Shown here piece after piece: positions 34,277 through 41,749 of a stretch of DNA of 64,000 nt. The notes below the pieces were generated by a model. That model had not been told where the DNA came from and ran no database searches. It worked only from the letters and a program-made list of their open reading frames with translations. The position numbers and the translations under genes were made by a program. Origin of the DNA: Pedobacter sp. Bi126 (lineage in GTDB: Bacteria; Bacteroidota; Bacteroidia; Sphingobacteriales; Sphingobacteriaceae); NCBI RefSeq assembly GCF_918698245.1, contig NZ_CAKKMS010000006.1, positions 264,840 through 328,839 on the forward strand, given 5' to 3'. Positions within the stretch are counted from its first letter, which is position 1; every line of letters begins with the position of its first letter.

Positions 34277-35137
34277 ATGAGCCAAAACGACTTCAAATTA
34301 GTAGAATGTCCACGCGATGCCATGCAAGGACTACACGATTTTGTTCCAACTGAACTTAAGGCAGAATATTTGAATCTTTTACTTCAGGTAGGTTTTGATA
34401 CACTTGATTTTGGAAGTTTTGTTTCGCCTAAAGCCATTCCACAAATGGCCGATACAGCCGAAGTTTTAGCACAATTGGGTTTGAGCAACACGGCAACTAA
34501 GCTCTTGGCTATTGTAGCCAATTTAAAAGGCGTAGAGAACGCTGTAAAGCATGAAGTAGTCGATTACCTTGGTTTCCCTTTTTCGATCTCAGAAACGTTC
34601 CAACAGCGTAATACCAATTCAAGCATATTGCAATCATTAAACACGGTGGAAGAAATGCTTTCACTTTGTGCTAAAAACAATAAGAAAGCGGTTGTGTACT
34701 TGTCGATGGGTTTTGGGAATCCTTATGGCGACGAATGGAATTATGAAATTGTAGAAAAATGGGCTGATGTACTGGTGGGTAAAGGTGTAGCGATTTTATC
34801 ATTAGCTGATACGGTTGGTGTTTCTACGCCAGAGAAGATAGAAAGCATATTGCCAAAACTGATTTCGAAGTTTAAAAATACCGAAATCGGCATCCATCTG
34901 CATTCAACCCCTGCCGAACGGTTTGAAAAAATAGAAGCTGCTTATCGTTCGGGTGTAAAACGTATAGATTCTGCCTTAAAAGGTTTTGGAGGCTGCCCAA
35001 TGGCTGCTGATGACCTCACAGGCAACATTGCTACCGAAGATGTAATTGCATTTTTGAATGCCAAGGGAGAAAATATCAACCTTAATATGAATAAATGGAA
35101 TGAGGCAATGGCTTTATCAGGAAAGATATTTGGGTAG
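34277..35137 (+). CDS. Hydroxymethylglutaryl-CoA lyase
   Basis: A TIM-barrel lyase of 286 residues that cleaves HMG-CoA to acetyl-CoA and acetoacetate, the last step of leucine breakdown. Seen: the N-terminal motif E-C-P-R-D-A-M-Q-G with catalytic Arg-Asp, FGSFVSPKAIPQMADT, the metal-binding HLH in IGIHLHSTP, and the signature GFGGCPMAADDLTGNIATED with the active Cys. Homologous family members include citramalate and isopropylmalate synthases, but the G-G-C-P signature supports HMG-CoA lyase. Monocistronic as far as seen. Confidence 0.92.
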   Translation: MSQNDFKLVECPRDAMQGLHDFVPTELKAEYLNLLLQVGFDTLDFGSFVSPKAIPQMADTAEVLAQLGLSNTATKLLAIVANLKGVENAVKHEVVDYLGFPFSISETFQQRNTNSSILQSLNTVEEMLSLCAKNNKKAVVYLSMGFGNPYGDEWNYEIVEKWADVLVGKGVAILSLADTVGVSTPEKIESILPKLISKFKNTEIGIHLHSTPAERFEKIEAAYRSGVKRIDSALKGFGGCPMAADDLTGNIATEDVIAFLNAKGENINLNMNKWNEAMALSGKIFG

Positions 35138-35161
35138 ATTAGCTTGGTCACCGCCTAGAGT

Positions 35162-35266
35162 CGTCATTGCGAGGCACGAAGCAATCCTACTACTATAGGT
35201 GGGAATAAACAAATTTAGCTCATGCCTAGCGATCGCTTTAAGGTTGCTTCGTACCTCGCAATGACG
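35162..35266. repeat. Palindromic element A, left copy flanking the GIY-YIG gene
   Basis: CGTCATTGCGAGGCACGAAGC ... CCTACTACTATAGG ... AGCGATCGCTTTAAGG ... TACCTCGCAATGACG, 105 bp with inverted ends. Its whole inner sequence resembles the copy at 35625-35721 more than any other copy in the window. Confidence 0.88.
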
Positions 35267-35298
35267 GACCTGCACAGTACTTCGAAGCAAGGTATTGA

Positions 35299-35592
35299 TC
35301 AACCCAACTCGTCATATAAGTCTTTCCAATTTGGATTCATAGATTCAATCAAATCTATTTTCTGTTGGCGGTTTCCTCCTTTAATTCTCTTTTCTTCATC
35401 AATGGCTTCTTCGATATTTGGAAAGAATGAGTAGTAAACCAGTTTATAGCATTTATACCTTGAAGTAAAGCTTTTTGGAAATTCGTTGTTTTTATGTTGC
35501 CAAACCCTACCCTGTAAGTCTGAAGTTACTCCAGTATAAAAAACAGTATTAAAAGAATTCGCCATGATGTAAACGCATCCTCCTTTTTCCAT
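35299..35592 (-). CDS. GIY-YIG nuclease-fold protein
   Basis: 97 residues, a stand-alone GIY-YIG domain. Seen: the N-terminal V-Y-I-M-A strand, F-Y-T-G-V-T (the YIG-equivalent), the catalytic Arg in LQGRVWQHKN, and the metal-binding Glu in IEEAIDEEKRIKGGNRQQKIDLIE, which also carries the K-G-W/G-x-R-x-K-K-x-x-L-I pattern of the YhbQ/UPF0213-like family. Such proteins are predicted nucleases of unknown biological target. Two nearly identical 100-bp palindromes flank the gene at 33 bases on each side, an arrangement that suggests a small mobile or repeat-linked unit (inference). Confidence 0.92.
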   Translation of the reverse strand: MEKGGCVYIMANSFNTVFYTGVTSDLQGRVWQHKNNEFPKSFTSRYKCYKLVYYSFFPNIEEAIDEEKRIKGGNRQQKIDLIESMNPNWKDLYDELG

Positions 35593-35624
35593 TATATTTT
35601 AGTTGGTATTGGTAATTGTTAGGT

Positions 35625-35721
35625 CGTCATTGCGAGGTACGAAGCAATCCTACTACTATGGGGGGGGGTAAATAATCAATCCAGCGATCGCTTTAAGATT
35701 GCTTCGTGCCTCGCAATGACG
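35625..35721. repeat. Palindromic element A, right copy flanking the GIY-YIG gene
   Basis: CGTCATTGCGAGGTACGAAGC ... CCTACTACTAT, a run of nine Gs (35660-35668), CCAGCGATCGCTTTAAG, then ATTGCTTCG to CGCAATGACG. Same orientation as the left copy. Confidence 0.88.
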
Positions 35722-35770
35722 ATTTTTCGTTGAATGCGCTATGCTTTCTGTGCCTCCTGGCTAACTATTC

Positions 35771-36193
35771 CTAAACCTTCTTCACCATTTTAAAATGCTG
35801 TATCCCAGCCTCCTCAAATTGCTCTCCCTCTGCTACAAAACCAAATTTAGCATATAAACTCATGGCATCTAACTGCGAGTTTAGGTAAATATAATGCGCA
35901 TCTTCTGGCAGATCAGATAAAGCCTCGGCAATTAGCGCACGACCTACACCCTGCCCTCTAAAATCTTTTAAAACTGCGAAACGTTCCAGCTTATATCCAT
36001 TATCTGTTTTACGCCACCTGCAGGCACCGCAAGGCTGGCCATTATTTGTTGCCAGAAAATGTACAGATTCATCTTCATGCTCCCACTCCAATTCTGGCGG
36101 GCAATTCTGTTCGTCTACAAATACAATCTTACGGATCGCAAATACTTTATCTAAATCTTCGGGATGATTAACTTTTTGAACGTGCAGACTCAT
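35771..36193 (-). CDS. GNAT-family N-acetyltransferase
   Basis: 140 residues of the ElaA/GNAT type. Seen: a substrate part with VFAIRKIVFVDEQNCPPELEWEHEDE, the strand GACRWRKTDNGYKLERFAVLKDFRGQGVGRALI with the acetyl-CoA P-loop (R-x-x-G-x-G), and a C-terminal LNSQLDAMSLYAKFGFVAEGEQFEEAGIQHFKM segment typical of ElaA-like enzymes. The substrate is unknown. Its ATG overlaps the end of the upstream small membrane-protein gene by 26 bases, so the two are translated together. Confidence 0.88.
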   Translation of the reverse strand: MSLHVQKVNHPEDLDKVFAIRKIVFVDEQNCPPELEWEHEDESVHFLATNNGQPCGACRWRKTDNGYKLERFAVLKDFRGQGVGRALIAEALSDLPEDAHYIYLNSQLDAMSLYAKFGFVAEGEQFEEAGIQHFKMVKKV

Positions 36194-36674
36194 TATCGTG
36201 GTGTTTAAAGTGTTTATTCGATTTTAATTTCGATTCATTTAATGCCTCAGCAACATCAATTGAATGCGAACAATGAATATCGGCCTCTTTTTTGGCAAGT
36301 GTGGCAATCGTAACGTAAAATTTATGTAACTGATCCAGTTCTTTTTCGCTCAAATCTTCTATATCAACCATCCGGTTGCTTGCACCCTGCTGCGCAGCAA
36401 TTAATTCATTTAATTTTAACTGAATGGCCTTGCCATCTTTATTCTGTGCTTTCTGAATCAAAAAAACCATCAAAAAGGTAATAATCGTTGTACCTGTGTT
36501 AATCACCAACTGCCAGGTTTCAGAATAATCGAAAAGTGGGCCTGTAACCGCCCAAATCACTACGATTGCCGTTGCCGATATAAATGCAGCAGAGCTACCC
36601 GTAAATTTGGTTGCCGCGTTGGCAAATTTCTCGAAAAAATTATTTCTCTTGGTATCATTTTTAGATTTTGCCAT
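36168..36674 (-). CDS. Low-affinity iron permease-like small membrane protein
   Basis: 168 residues from the ATG at 36674. Seen: a basic N-terminus (MAKSKNDTKRNNFFEKFANAATKFTGS), two membrane segments (about 35-55 and 68-87) with VVIWAVTGPLF, TWQLVINTGTTIITFLMVFLIQKAQNKD, the well-kept core of the family, and a long charged C-terminus. Despite the family name, iron transport is not proven in bacteria. The open frame reaches 36722, but the extension is translated from the aldolase terminator, so I start at 36674. It overlaps the GNAT gene by 26 bases. Confidence 0.85.
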   Translation of the reverse strand: MAKSKNDTKRNNFFEKFANAATKFTGSSAAFISATAIVVIWAVTGPLFDYSETWQLVINTGTTIITFLMVFLIQKAQNKDGKAIQLKLNELIAAQQGASNRMVDIEDLSEKELDQLHKFYVTIATLAKKEADIHCSHSIDVAEALNESKLKSNKHFKHHDNESARSKS

Positions 36675-36711
36675 TACAATTTGTTTGCTTAAATATAACC
36701 ATAAAACAAAC

Positions 36712-36747
36712 AAAAGCGCCATAAGTTTTTAAACCCATGGCGCTTTT
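36712..36747 (-). terminator. Terminator of the aldolase gene
   Basis: Stem AAAAGCGCCAT / ATGGCGCTTTT (36712-36722 and 36737-36747). With a T run on either strand, it can end transcription of the minus-strand aldolase gene. Confidence 0.8.
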
Positions 36748-36753
36748 GTAATT

Positions 36754-36788
36754 ATTGAATGATTGATTTTTTGAATGATTGAATAGAC
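36754..36788. repeat. Imperfect 7/8-bp-period array of ttgaatga words
   Basis: attgaat, gattgat, tttttga, atgattg, aatagac. The period is less strict than in other arrays. It lies between the aldolase stop and its terminator; the same words occur at 53801-53857. Confidence 0.55.
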
Positions 36789-36814
36789 TTTCAATCTTAA
36801 AAAATAATCAAAAA

Positions 36815-37894
36815 TTATAGCTTATCGTTAACGTTGATACAGTTCAGATCTTCGAAAGCAGTTGTTAAACGTTTCACAAAAGTTTCTTCACCTTTACGTA
36901 ACCAAACACGTGGATCGTAATATTTTTTATTTGGTTTATCATCGCCATCAGGATTACCAATCTGACCTTGAAGATAAGCTTCATTCTTTTTGTAATATTC
37001 TAAAATACCTTCCCAAAATGCCCATTGCATATCAGTATCGATATTCATTTTAATTGCACCATAAGAAATTGCTTCTCTGATTTCTTCCTGAGTAGAACCA
37101 GAACCACCGTGGAATACGAAGTTGATCGGTTTCTCTGCTGTTAAGCTGAATTTTTCTTTGATAAAATCCTGAGAATTTTTCAAAATTACCGGTTGCAATT
37201 TTACGTTACCTGGTTTATAAACACCATGTACGTTACCAAAAGCAGCAGCAACTGTAAAACGAGGAGAAACTTTACTTAATTCTTCGTAAGCATAAGCCAC
37301 TTCGCTTGGTTGAGTATATAATTTAGAGCTATCTACATCGCTATTATCAACACCATCTTCTTCACCACCTGTAACACCAAGTTCGATTTCGATAGTCATG
37401 TTCATTTTAGCCATGCGTGCTAAGTATTTAGCAGAAATTTCCATGTTTTCTTCAATCGACTCTTCCGATAAATCCAACATGTGTGATGAAAACAAAGGTT
37501 TTCCAGTTTCAGCGAAGAATTTTTCACCGTGGTCTAAAAGTCCATCAATCCAAGGCAATAATTTTTTAGCGGCGTGGTCGGTATGTAAAACCACGGCAAC
37601 ACCATAATGCTCTGCCAATAAATGTACATGTTTAGCTGCCGATACAGCACCTAAAATACATGCTTGCAATTTCTCATTATCTAAAGATTTGCCTGCATAA
37701 AACTGTGCACCTCCATTAGATAGTTGAATCATAACAGGCGAATTTACTGCCTTAGCAGTTTCCAATACCGCATTAACCGTATTTGTACCGGTTACGTTAA
37801 CTGCTGGTAAAGCAAACTGATGTTTTTTAGCCTGCTCAAACAATTCTTGAACGGCATCTCCGTAAATTACGCCTTTGTAGCCTTTTAAACTCAT
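36815..37894 (-). CDS. fbaA: Class II fructose-bisphosphate aldolase
   Basis: The zinc-dependent aldolase of glycolysis and gluconeogenesis. 359 residues, the same length as the E. coli FbaA type. Seen: FALPAVNVTGTNTVNAVLETA, IQLSNGGAQFYAGK, the catalytic/zinc region VVLHTDHAAKKLLPWIDG, SSHMLDLSEE, MTIEIELGVTGGEEDGVDNS, the K+-binding FGNVHGVYKPGNVKL, VFHGGSGSTQEEI and KMNIDTDMQWAFWEGI. Monocistronic with its own terminator. A duplicated 17-bp sequence lies about 100-140 bases upstream of the start. Confidence 0.97.
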   Translation of the reverse strand: MSLKGYKGVIYGDAVQELFEQAKKHQFALPAVNVTGTNTVNAVLETAKAVNSPVMIQLSNGGAQFYAGKSLDNEKLQACILGAVSAAKHVHLLAEHYGVAVVLHTDHAAKKLLPWIDGLLDHGEKFFAETGKPLFSSHMLDLSEESIEENMEISAKYLARMAKMNMTIEIELGVTGGEEDGVDNSDVDSSKLYTQPSEVAYAYEELSKVSPRFTVAAAFGNVHGVYKPGNVKLQPVILKNSQDFIKEKFSLTAEKPINFVFHGGSGSTQEEIREAISYGAIKMNIDTDMQWAFWEGILEYYKKNEAYLQGQIGNPDGDDKPNKKYYDPRVWLRKGEETFVKRLTTAFEDLNCINVNDKL

Positions 37895-38215
37895 TTCTTG
37901 TTAATTTTATTAAGTCCGAAGTTATAAAAAAAAATAACATTCCAAGCTTTTCTAACAACAGAATTATTTGCCTAACAGCAAAATAAGGCCTATTTAGTGT
38001 AAAAAAGACATTATCCTTAGTGTAAAAAAGACACACTTAAGTTTTACAATTAGCAGTTAACAGTAGCCCGAGCCGAGTTTTCAATTACCTGTCCAACGCT
38101 TGCATTATTGCCAATCGACTATCAACCAACTCACCATTGACTATTTTTACAGCTAATAAGGGTCGACTTTATTATATTTTTCGTTTCTTTGCAATCCAAT
38201 TCTTCAAAAAATTAT
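37895..38215. other. Divergent spacer fbaA / accD with duplicated site
   Basis: 321 bases with no gene. It holds the promoters of fbaA (minus) and accD (plus) and the direct repeat at 37994-38033. Confidence 0.6.
37994..38033. promoter_or_regulatory. Duplicated 17-bp site, candidate operator
   Basis: TTAGTGTAAAAAAGACA occurs twice without mismatch (37994-38010 and 38017-38033), 23 bases apart start to start. The second copy continues into AGTGT-N9-ACACT, an inverted pair. Two helical turns of spacing and a dyad suit a dimeric regulator acting on fbaA, accD or both. The regulator is unknown. Confidence 0.55.
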
Positions 38216-39061
38216 ATGGCTTGGTTTAAGAGAGAAAAAAAAGGTATCATCACCACAACAGAGGAGAAAAAAGAAGCACCAGATGGTTTGTGGAATAAAT
38301 GTCCAAATTGTAAAAAACCGCTACATCAGGCAGAACTTCAGGAAAACAAATACGTTTGTCATTACTGCGATTACCACTTGAGAGTAGGCTCAAAAGAATA
38401 TTTCGAGGTTTTATTTGATAATAACGAGTTTAAAGAGCTGTTCCCTAACTTAACATCAGGCGACCCTTTAAATTTTAACGATAACAAACCTTACACCGAT
38501 AGAATTAAAGAAAGCCAGGCTAAAACAGGCTTAAAAGACGCTATCCGTGCCGGTGTTGGTAAAATCGAAGGGCAAGACCTCGTAATTGCCTGTATGGATT
38601 TTGCTTTTATTGGCGGTTCGATGGGTTCAGTTGTGGGCGAAAAAATTGCAAGATCGATCGATTATAGCATTAAACATAAAGTTCCGTTCCTGATGATTTC
38701 AAAATCAGGTGGTGCCCGTATGATGGAAGCCGCATTTTCATTAATGCAAATGGCCAAAACATCAGCCAAACTCGCCTTATTAGGTCAGGCTAAAGTTCCA
38801 TATATCTCTTTATTAACCGATCCAACTACCGGTGGTGTAACTGCATCATACGCCATGTTAGGCGATATTAATATTGCAGAACCAGGCGCACTGATCGGCT
38901 TCGCTGGTCCGCGGGTAATTAAAGAAACCATTAAAAAAGATTTACCAAAAGGTTTCCAAACTTCAGAATTCGTTCTTGAACACGGCTTCCTCGATTTCAT
39001 TGTAGATAGAAGAGCCATGAAAGCTAAATTGGGCGCTTTTATTAAAATGATGAACAACTAG
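38216..39061 (+). CDS. accD: Acetyl-CoA carboxylase carboxyltransferase beta subunit
   Basis: Transfers the carboxyl group from biotin to acetyl-CoA in the first step of fatty-acid synthesis, with AccA (not in the window). 281 residues from the ATG at 38216, giving the standard MAWFKR start; a TTG at 38189 would add nine residues of no family character. Seen: N-terminal zinc ribbon C-P-N-C-x15-C-H-Y-C, then the crotonase core with GVGKIEGQDLVIACMDFAFIGGSMGSVVGEKI, SKSGGARMMEAAFSLMQMAKT, LTDPTTGGVTASYAMLGD, EPGALIGFAGPRVI and the C-terminal GFLDFIVDR. It has its own terminator. Confidence 0.97.
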   Translation: MAWFKREKKGIITTTEEKKEAPDGLWNKCPNCKKPLHQAELQENKYVCHYCDYHLRVGSKEYFEVLFDNNEFKELFPNLTSGDPLNFNDNKPYTDRIKESQAKTGLKDAIRAGVGKIEGQDLVIACMDFAFIGGSMGSVVGEKIARSIDYSIKHKVPFLMISKSGGARMMEAAFSLMQMAKTSAKLALLGQAKVPYISLLTDPTTGGVTASYAMLGDINIAEPGALIGFAGPRVIKETIKKDLPKGFQTSEFVLEHGFLDFIVDRRAMKAKLGAFIKMMNN

Positions 39062-39063
39062 TT

Positions 39064-39098
39064 GGTTCAATAGTTCATTAGCCATTAGTTCATTGGTC
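39064..39098. repeat. 7-bp-period array after accD
   Basis: ggttcaa, tagttca, ttagcca, ttagttc, attggtc in register, two bases after the accD stop. Shares attagccattagttcatt with the array after thyA. Confidence 0.85.
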
Positions 39099-39126
39099 TA
39101 CGTACTAAAAAAATCATAATATTTAG

Positions 39127-39170
39127 AAAAGCAGGGCTTGAATAAATCGGTGAATTCAGTCCTGCTTTTT
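39127..39170 (+). terminator. Terminator of accD
   Basis: AAAAGCAGG...TTGAAT / ATTCA...CCTGCTTTTT, an interrupted stem followed by five Ts. Its right arm is also the left end of an element C copy. Confidence 0.75.
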
Positions 39171-39220
39171 GCTTTAAGTCCTCGCTACACTCCGGGCTTT
39201 CCGCGGCAATCAGGTTTAAT
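39157..39220 (+). repeat. Dispersed element C, fused to the accD terminator
   Basis: Begins CAGTCCTGCTTTTTGC, ends GCAATCAGGTTTAAT. Here the left end is the terminator's descending arm. Confidence 0.65.
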
Positions 39221-39359
39221 TAATATGGGCCGGTGGTTCTTTTGAGGGGTTTTTCCAGCGAATGCTACAACCACTCCGCCCTGCGGGCACCCCTCCAAAG
39301 GAGGGGAATAAATAACCGCAATTTTTCTTATTTTTAAACTAACCAAACCATAAACTAAA

Positions 39360-39824
39360 ATGAAAAAGTTATTCCTATTAATCTCCCTAATCACCGTTAC
39401 GCTCGCTATACAAGCGCAGGAGAAAAAAGCCAAAGCCCCTTATGATGAAGCCTTAGCCAAAAAGCTTGGTGCCGACAACTACGGCATGAAAATGTATGTT
39501 CTGGTTATGCTGAAATCGGGTACGAATACCACAGAAACCAAAGCCAAAACAGATAGTTTATTTGCCGGACATATGGCAAACATGGGCAAAATGGTCGAAG
39601 CACAAAAACTCGTAATTGCTGGCCCGATGGGTAAAAATGATAAAAATTACCGTGGCATTTTCGTTTTAAATACAAAATCGATCGAAGAGGCAAAACAACT
39701 ATTGGAAAGCGATCCGGCCATAAAAGCCAAATTACTGGAACCAGAATTGTACAATTGGTATGGCTCTGCAGCACTAGCTGAGTATTTGCCGTTTCACGAT
39801 AAGATCCAAAAGAGCAGTTTTTAG
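39360..39824 (+). CDS. Exported YciI-like protein
   Basis: 154 residues. Seen: a Sec signal peptide MKKLFLLISLITVTLAIQAQ (cleavage about 20), then a ferredoxin-like YciI domain with KMYVLVMLKSGTN, GHMANMGKMVEAQKLVIAGPMG, GIFVLNTKSIEEAKQLLESDPAIKAKLLEPELYNWYGSAAL. YciI proteins are small dimeric alpha/beta proteins, a few acting as hydrolases or dehalogenases; the conserved His (in GHMANM) is present. An exported form is common in Bacteroidota, function unknown. Monocistronic. Confidence 0.88.
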   Translation: MKKLFLLISLITVTLAIQAQEKKAKAPYDEALAKKLGADNYGMKMYVLVMLKSGTNTTETKAKTDSLFAGHMANMGKMVEAQKLVIAGPMGKNDKNYRGIFVLNTKSIEEAKQLLESDPAIKAKLLEPELYNWYGSAALAEYLPFHDKIQKSSF

Positions 39825-40060
39825 GGTTGTCTGCCACGGAAGCACAGAAGGCACGGAGAAGTTAATATAGTGAGGTCAGATGTTACATCTGACCTTTTCA
39901 GCTTAGTGAATCATTAAGGATTCAACTTGTGAGATTGCCACGGTGATGAAAAATCACCTCACAATGACGATCCTATTTACTGCAACATTTCCATTAACAT
40001 CCTTCAACCCCACTCCTTATTTCATAAATTAGCTTATCAAATAATCAACCCTAACTAATT
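39825..40060. other. Short spacer with degenerate element A
   Basis: Holds a CAC-rich word cluster (tgccacggaagcacag, 39832-39862) just after the stop codon, and a degraded palindrome TGAGATTGCCAC...TCACAATGACG (39930-39968). Confidence 0.45.
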
Positions 40061-41608
40061 ATGAATAAAAAACTACTCTTTTCTGCGCTATTGCTATGCA
40101 CTTCAACCTGCATATTTGCGCAAGACAAAAAAATAATCGACAATATTGTTAAAGAAGTGAACGAAAACACTCAATTAGAGAAACTCGCTCACGAACTTTT
40201 AGATGTTGTTGGACCACGTTTAGTTGGTTCACCACAAATGAAACAAGCCAATGATTGGGCCGTAAAAAAATATAGCGATTGGGGCATCTCTGCAAAAAAT
40301 GAAAAATGGGGCGAATGGGCCGGCTGGGAAAGAGGCATTACGCACATCGATTTAATAAGTCCGCGGGTTAGAACCTTAGAAGGCACACAATTGGCCTGGA
40401 GTCCATCCACAAACGGTAAAACCATTAATGCAGAAGCGATTATTCTTCCAGCAATTACAGACTCGGTATCTTTTCAAAAATGGTTGCCAAATGTAAAAGG
40501 TAAAATCGTATTGATTTCGATGAATCAACTATCTGGCCGACCAGAAAAAAATTGGGAAGAATTTGCCACCAAAGATCTGTTCGAGAAATTTAAAAAAGAA
40601 AAAGCCGATGCCGCTAAAGCATGGATAGCCAGCATAGCCAAAACGGGTTTAACAGCAAAAACACTTCCCGTAGCGATAGAAAATGCAGGTGCAGTAGCAG
40701 TAGTGATCAATAACTGGTCGCAAGGTTTTGGTGTAGATAAAATTTTTGGTGCAAATACGAAAAAGGTCCCAACTTTAGATTTATCTGTTGAAGATTATGG
40801 CTTGGTTTACCGCTTGGCGCTCAATGGAGATAAACCTAGGCTTAAAATTGAGGCAGAATCTAAAAAATTAGGTACTGTACCTACTTTTAATACCCTTGCC
40901 GAAATAAAAGGCACACAGAAACCAAATGAATACGTAATGCTTTCGGCACATTTCGATTCGTGGGATGGCGCAAGTGGCGCAACCGATAATGGTTCTGGTA
41001 CCATCTTGATGATGGAAGCGATGCGCATTCTAAAAAAAATCTATCCTAACCCTAAACGTACCATTTTGGTTGGGCATTGGGGAAGTGAAGAGCAGGGCTT
41101 AAATGGCTCAAGGGCTTTTGTAGAAGATCATCCGGAAATTGTAAGCAATCTTCAGGCTTTATTTAACCAGGATAACGGTACAGGCCGAGTGGTGAATATT
41201 GGCGGGCAAGGCTTTGCTAAATCGAAAGACTACATTACCCGTTGGTTGGCTGCAGTTCCTGATACCATTAAAAATCAGATCAAAACCAGTTTCCCTGGGT
41301 CGCCTGGTGCAGGAGGTTCTGATTTTGCTTCTTTTGTTGCTGCCGGAGCTTTGGGTTACTCGTTAAGTTCTACCAGCTGGGATTATGGCACTTATACTTG
41401 GCACACTAACCGCGACAGTTACGATAAACTGGTTTTCGATGAGATTAAAAGCAATGTAATTTTAGCAGCCATTATGGTTTATATGGCATCAGAAGATCCT
41501 GAAAAAACCTCAACTGAAAAAGCAACAGATTTACCTGTAAACGAACGTACCGGAAAACCAGCAGCCTGGCCGGTACAAACCAAATCGAATAGAAAAGGCG
41601 GGTTGTAG
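40061..41608 (+). CDS. M28-family metallopeptidase with PA insert
   Basis: 515 residues. Seen: signal peptide MNKKLLFSALLLCTSTCIFAQ; an N-terminal part with ELLDVVGPRLVGSPQMKQA, a PA-like lid domain (about 110-270), then the M28 catalytic domain with VMLSAHFDSWDGASGATDNGSGT (His and Asp ligands), GHWGSEEQGLNGSRAFVEDH (Glu pair), LFNQDNGTGR (Asp) and a late His in TYTWHTNRDSYDKL. It resembles carboxypeptidase Q / plasma glutamate carboxypeptidase type enzymes. The product is periplasmic or secreted. Convergent with cydB; an inverted element lies between them. Confidence 0.93.
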   Translation: MNKKLLFSALLLCTSTCIFAQDKKIIDNIVKEVNENTQLEKLAHELLDVVGPRLVGSPQMKQANDWAVKKYSDWGISAKNEKWGEWAGWERGITHIDLISPRVRTLEGTQLAWSPSTNGKTINAEAIILPAITDSVSFQKWLPNVKGKIVLISMNQLSGRPEKNWEEFATKDLFEKFKKEKADAAKAWIASIAKTGLTAKTLPVAIENAGAVAVVINNWSQGFGVDKIFGANTKKVPTLDLSVEDYGLVYRLALNGDKPRLKIEAESKKLGTVPTFNTLAEIKGTQKPNEYVMLSAHFDSWDGASGATDNGSGTILMMEAMRILKKIYPNPKRTILVGHWGSEEQGLNGSRAFVEDHPEIVSNLQALFNQDNGTGRVVNIGGQGFAKSKDYITRWLAAVPDTIKNQIKTSFPGSPGAGGSDFASFVAAGALGYSLSSTSWDYGTYTWHTNRDSYDKLVFDEIKSNVILAAIMVYMASEDPEKTSTEKATDLPVNERTGKPAAWPVQTKSNRKGGL

Positions 41609-41675
41609 ATAAAGAATATTTTAAAGAGCATTTGGAAACAGATGCTCTTTTTTCTTGCAGCAACCCTGAATATAC

Positions 41676-41739
41676 TGTCATGCTGAGGCACGAAGCATCT
41701 GTTTCATTTATTGCAGATGCTTCGTACCTCAGCGTGACA
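41676..41739. repeat. Palindromic element A', TGTCATGCTGAGG / CCTCAGCGTGACA
   Basis: Left arm TGTCATGCTGAGGCACGAAGCATCT, right arm its inverse. Related to element A but with GCTGAGG in place of TTGCGAGG. It lies between the convergent M28 and cydB genes, where it could act as a bidirectional terminator. A half copy is at 29216-29239. Confidence 0.8.
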
Positions 41740-41749
41740 ACAATCGGCA

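Noticed and set aside
35177..35650. The GIY-YIG region as a group I intron or intein
   Set aside because: No host gene is split: HMG-CoA lyase ends before it and the GNAT gene is intact on the other side.
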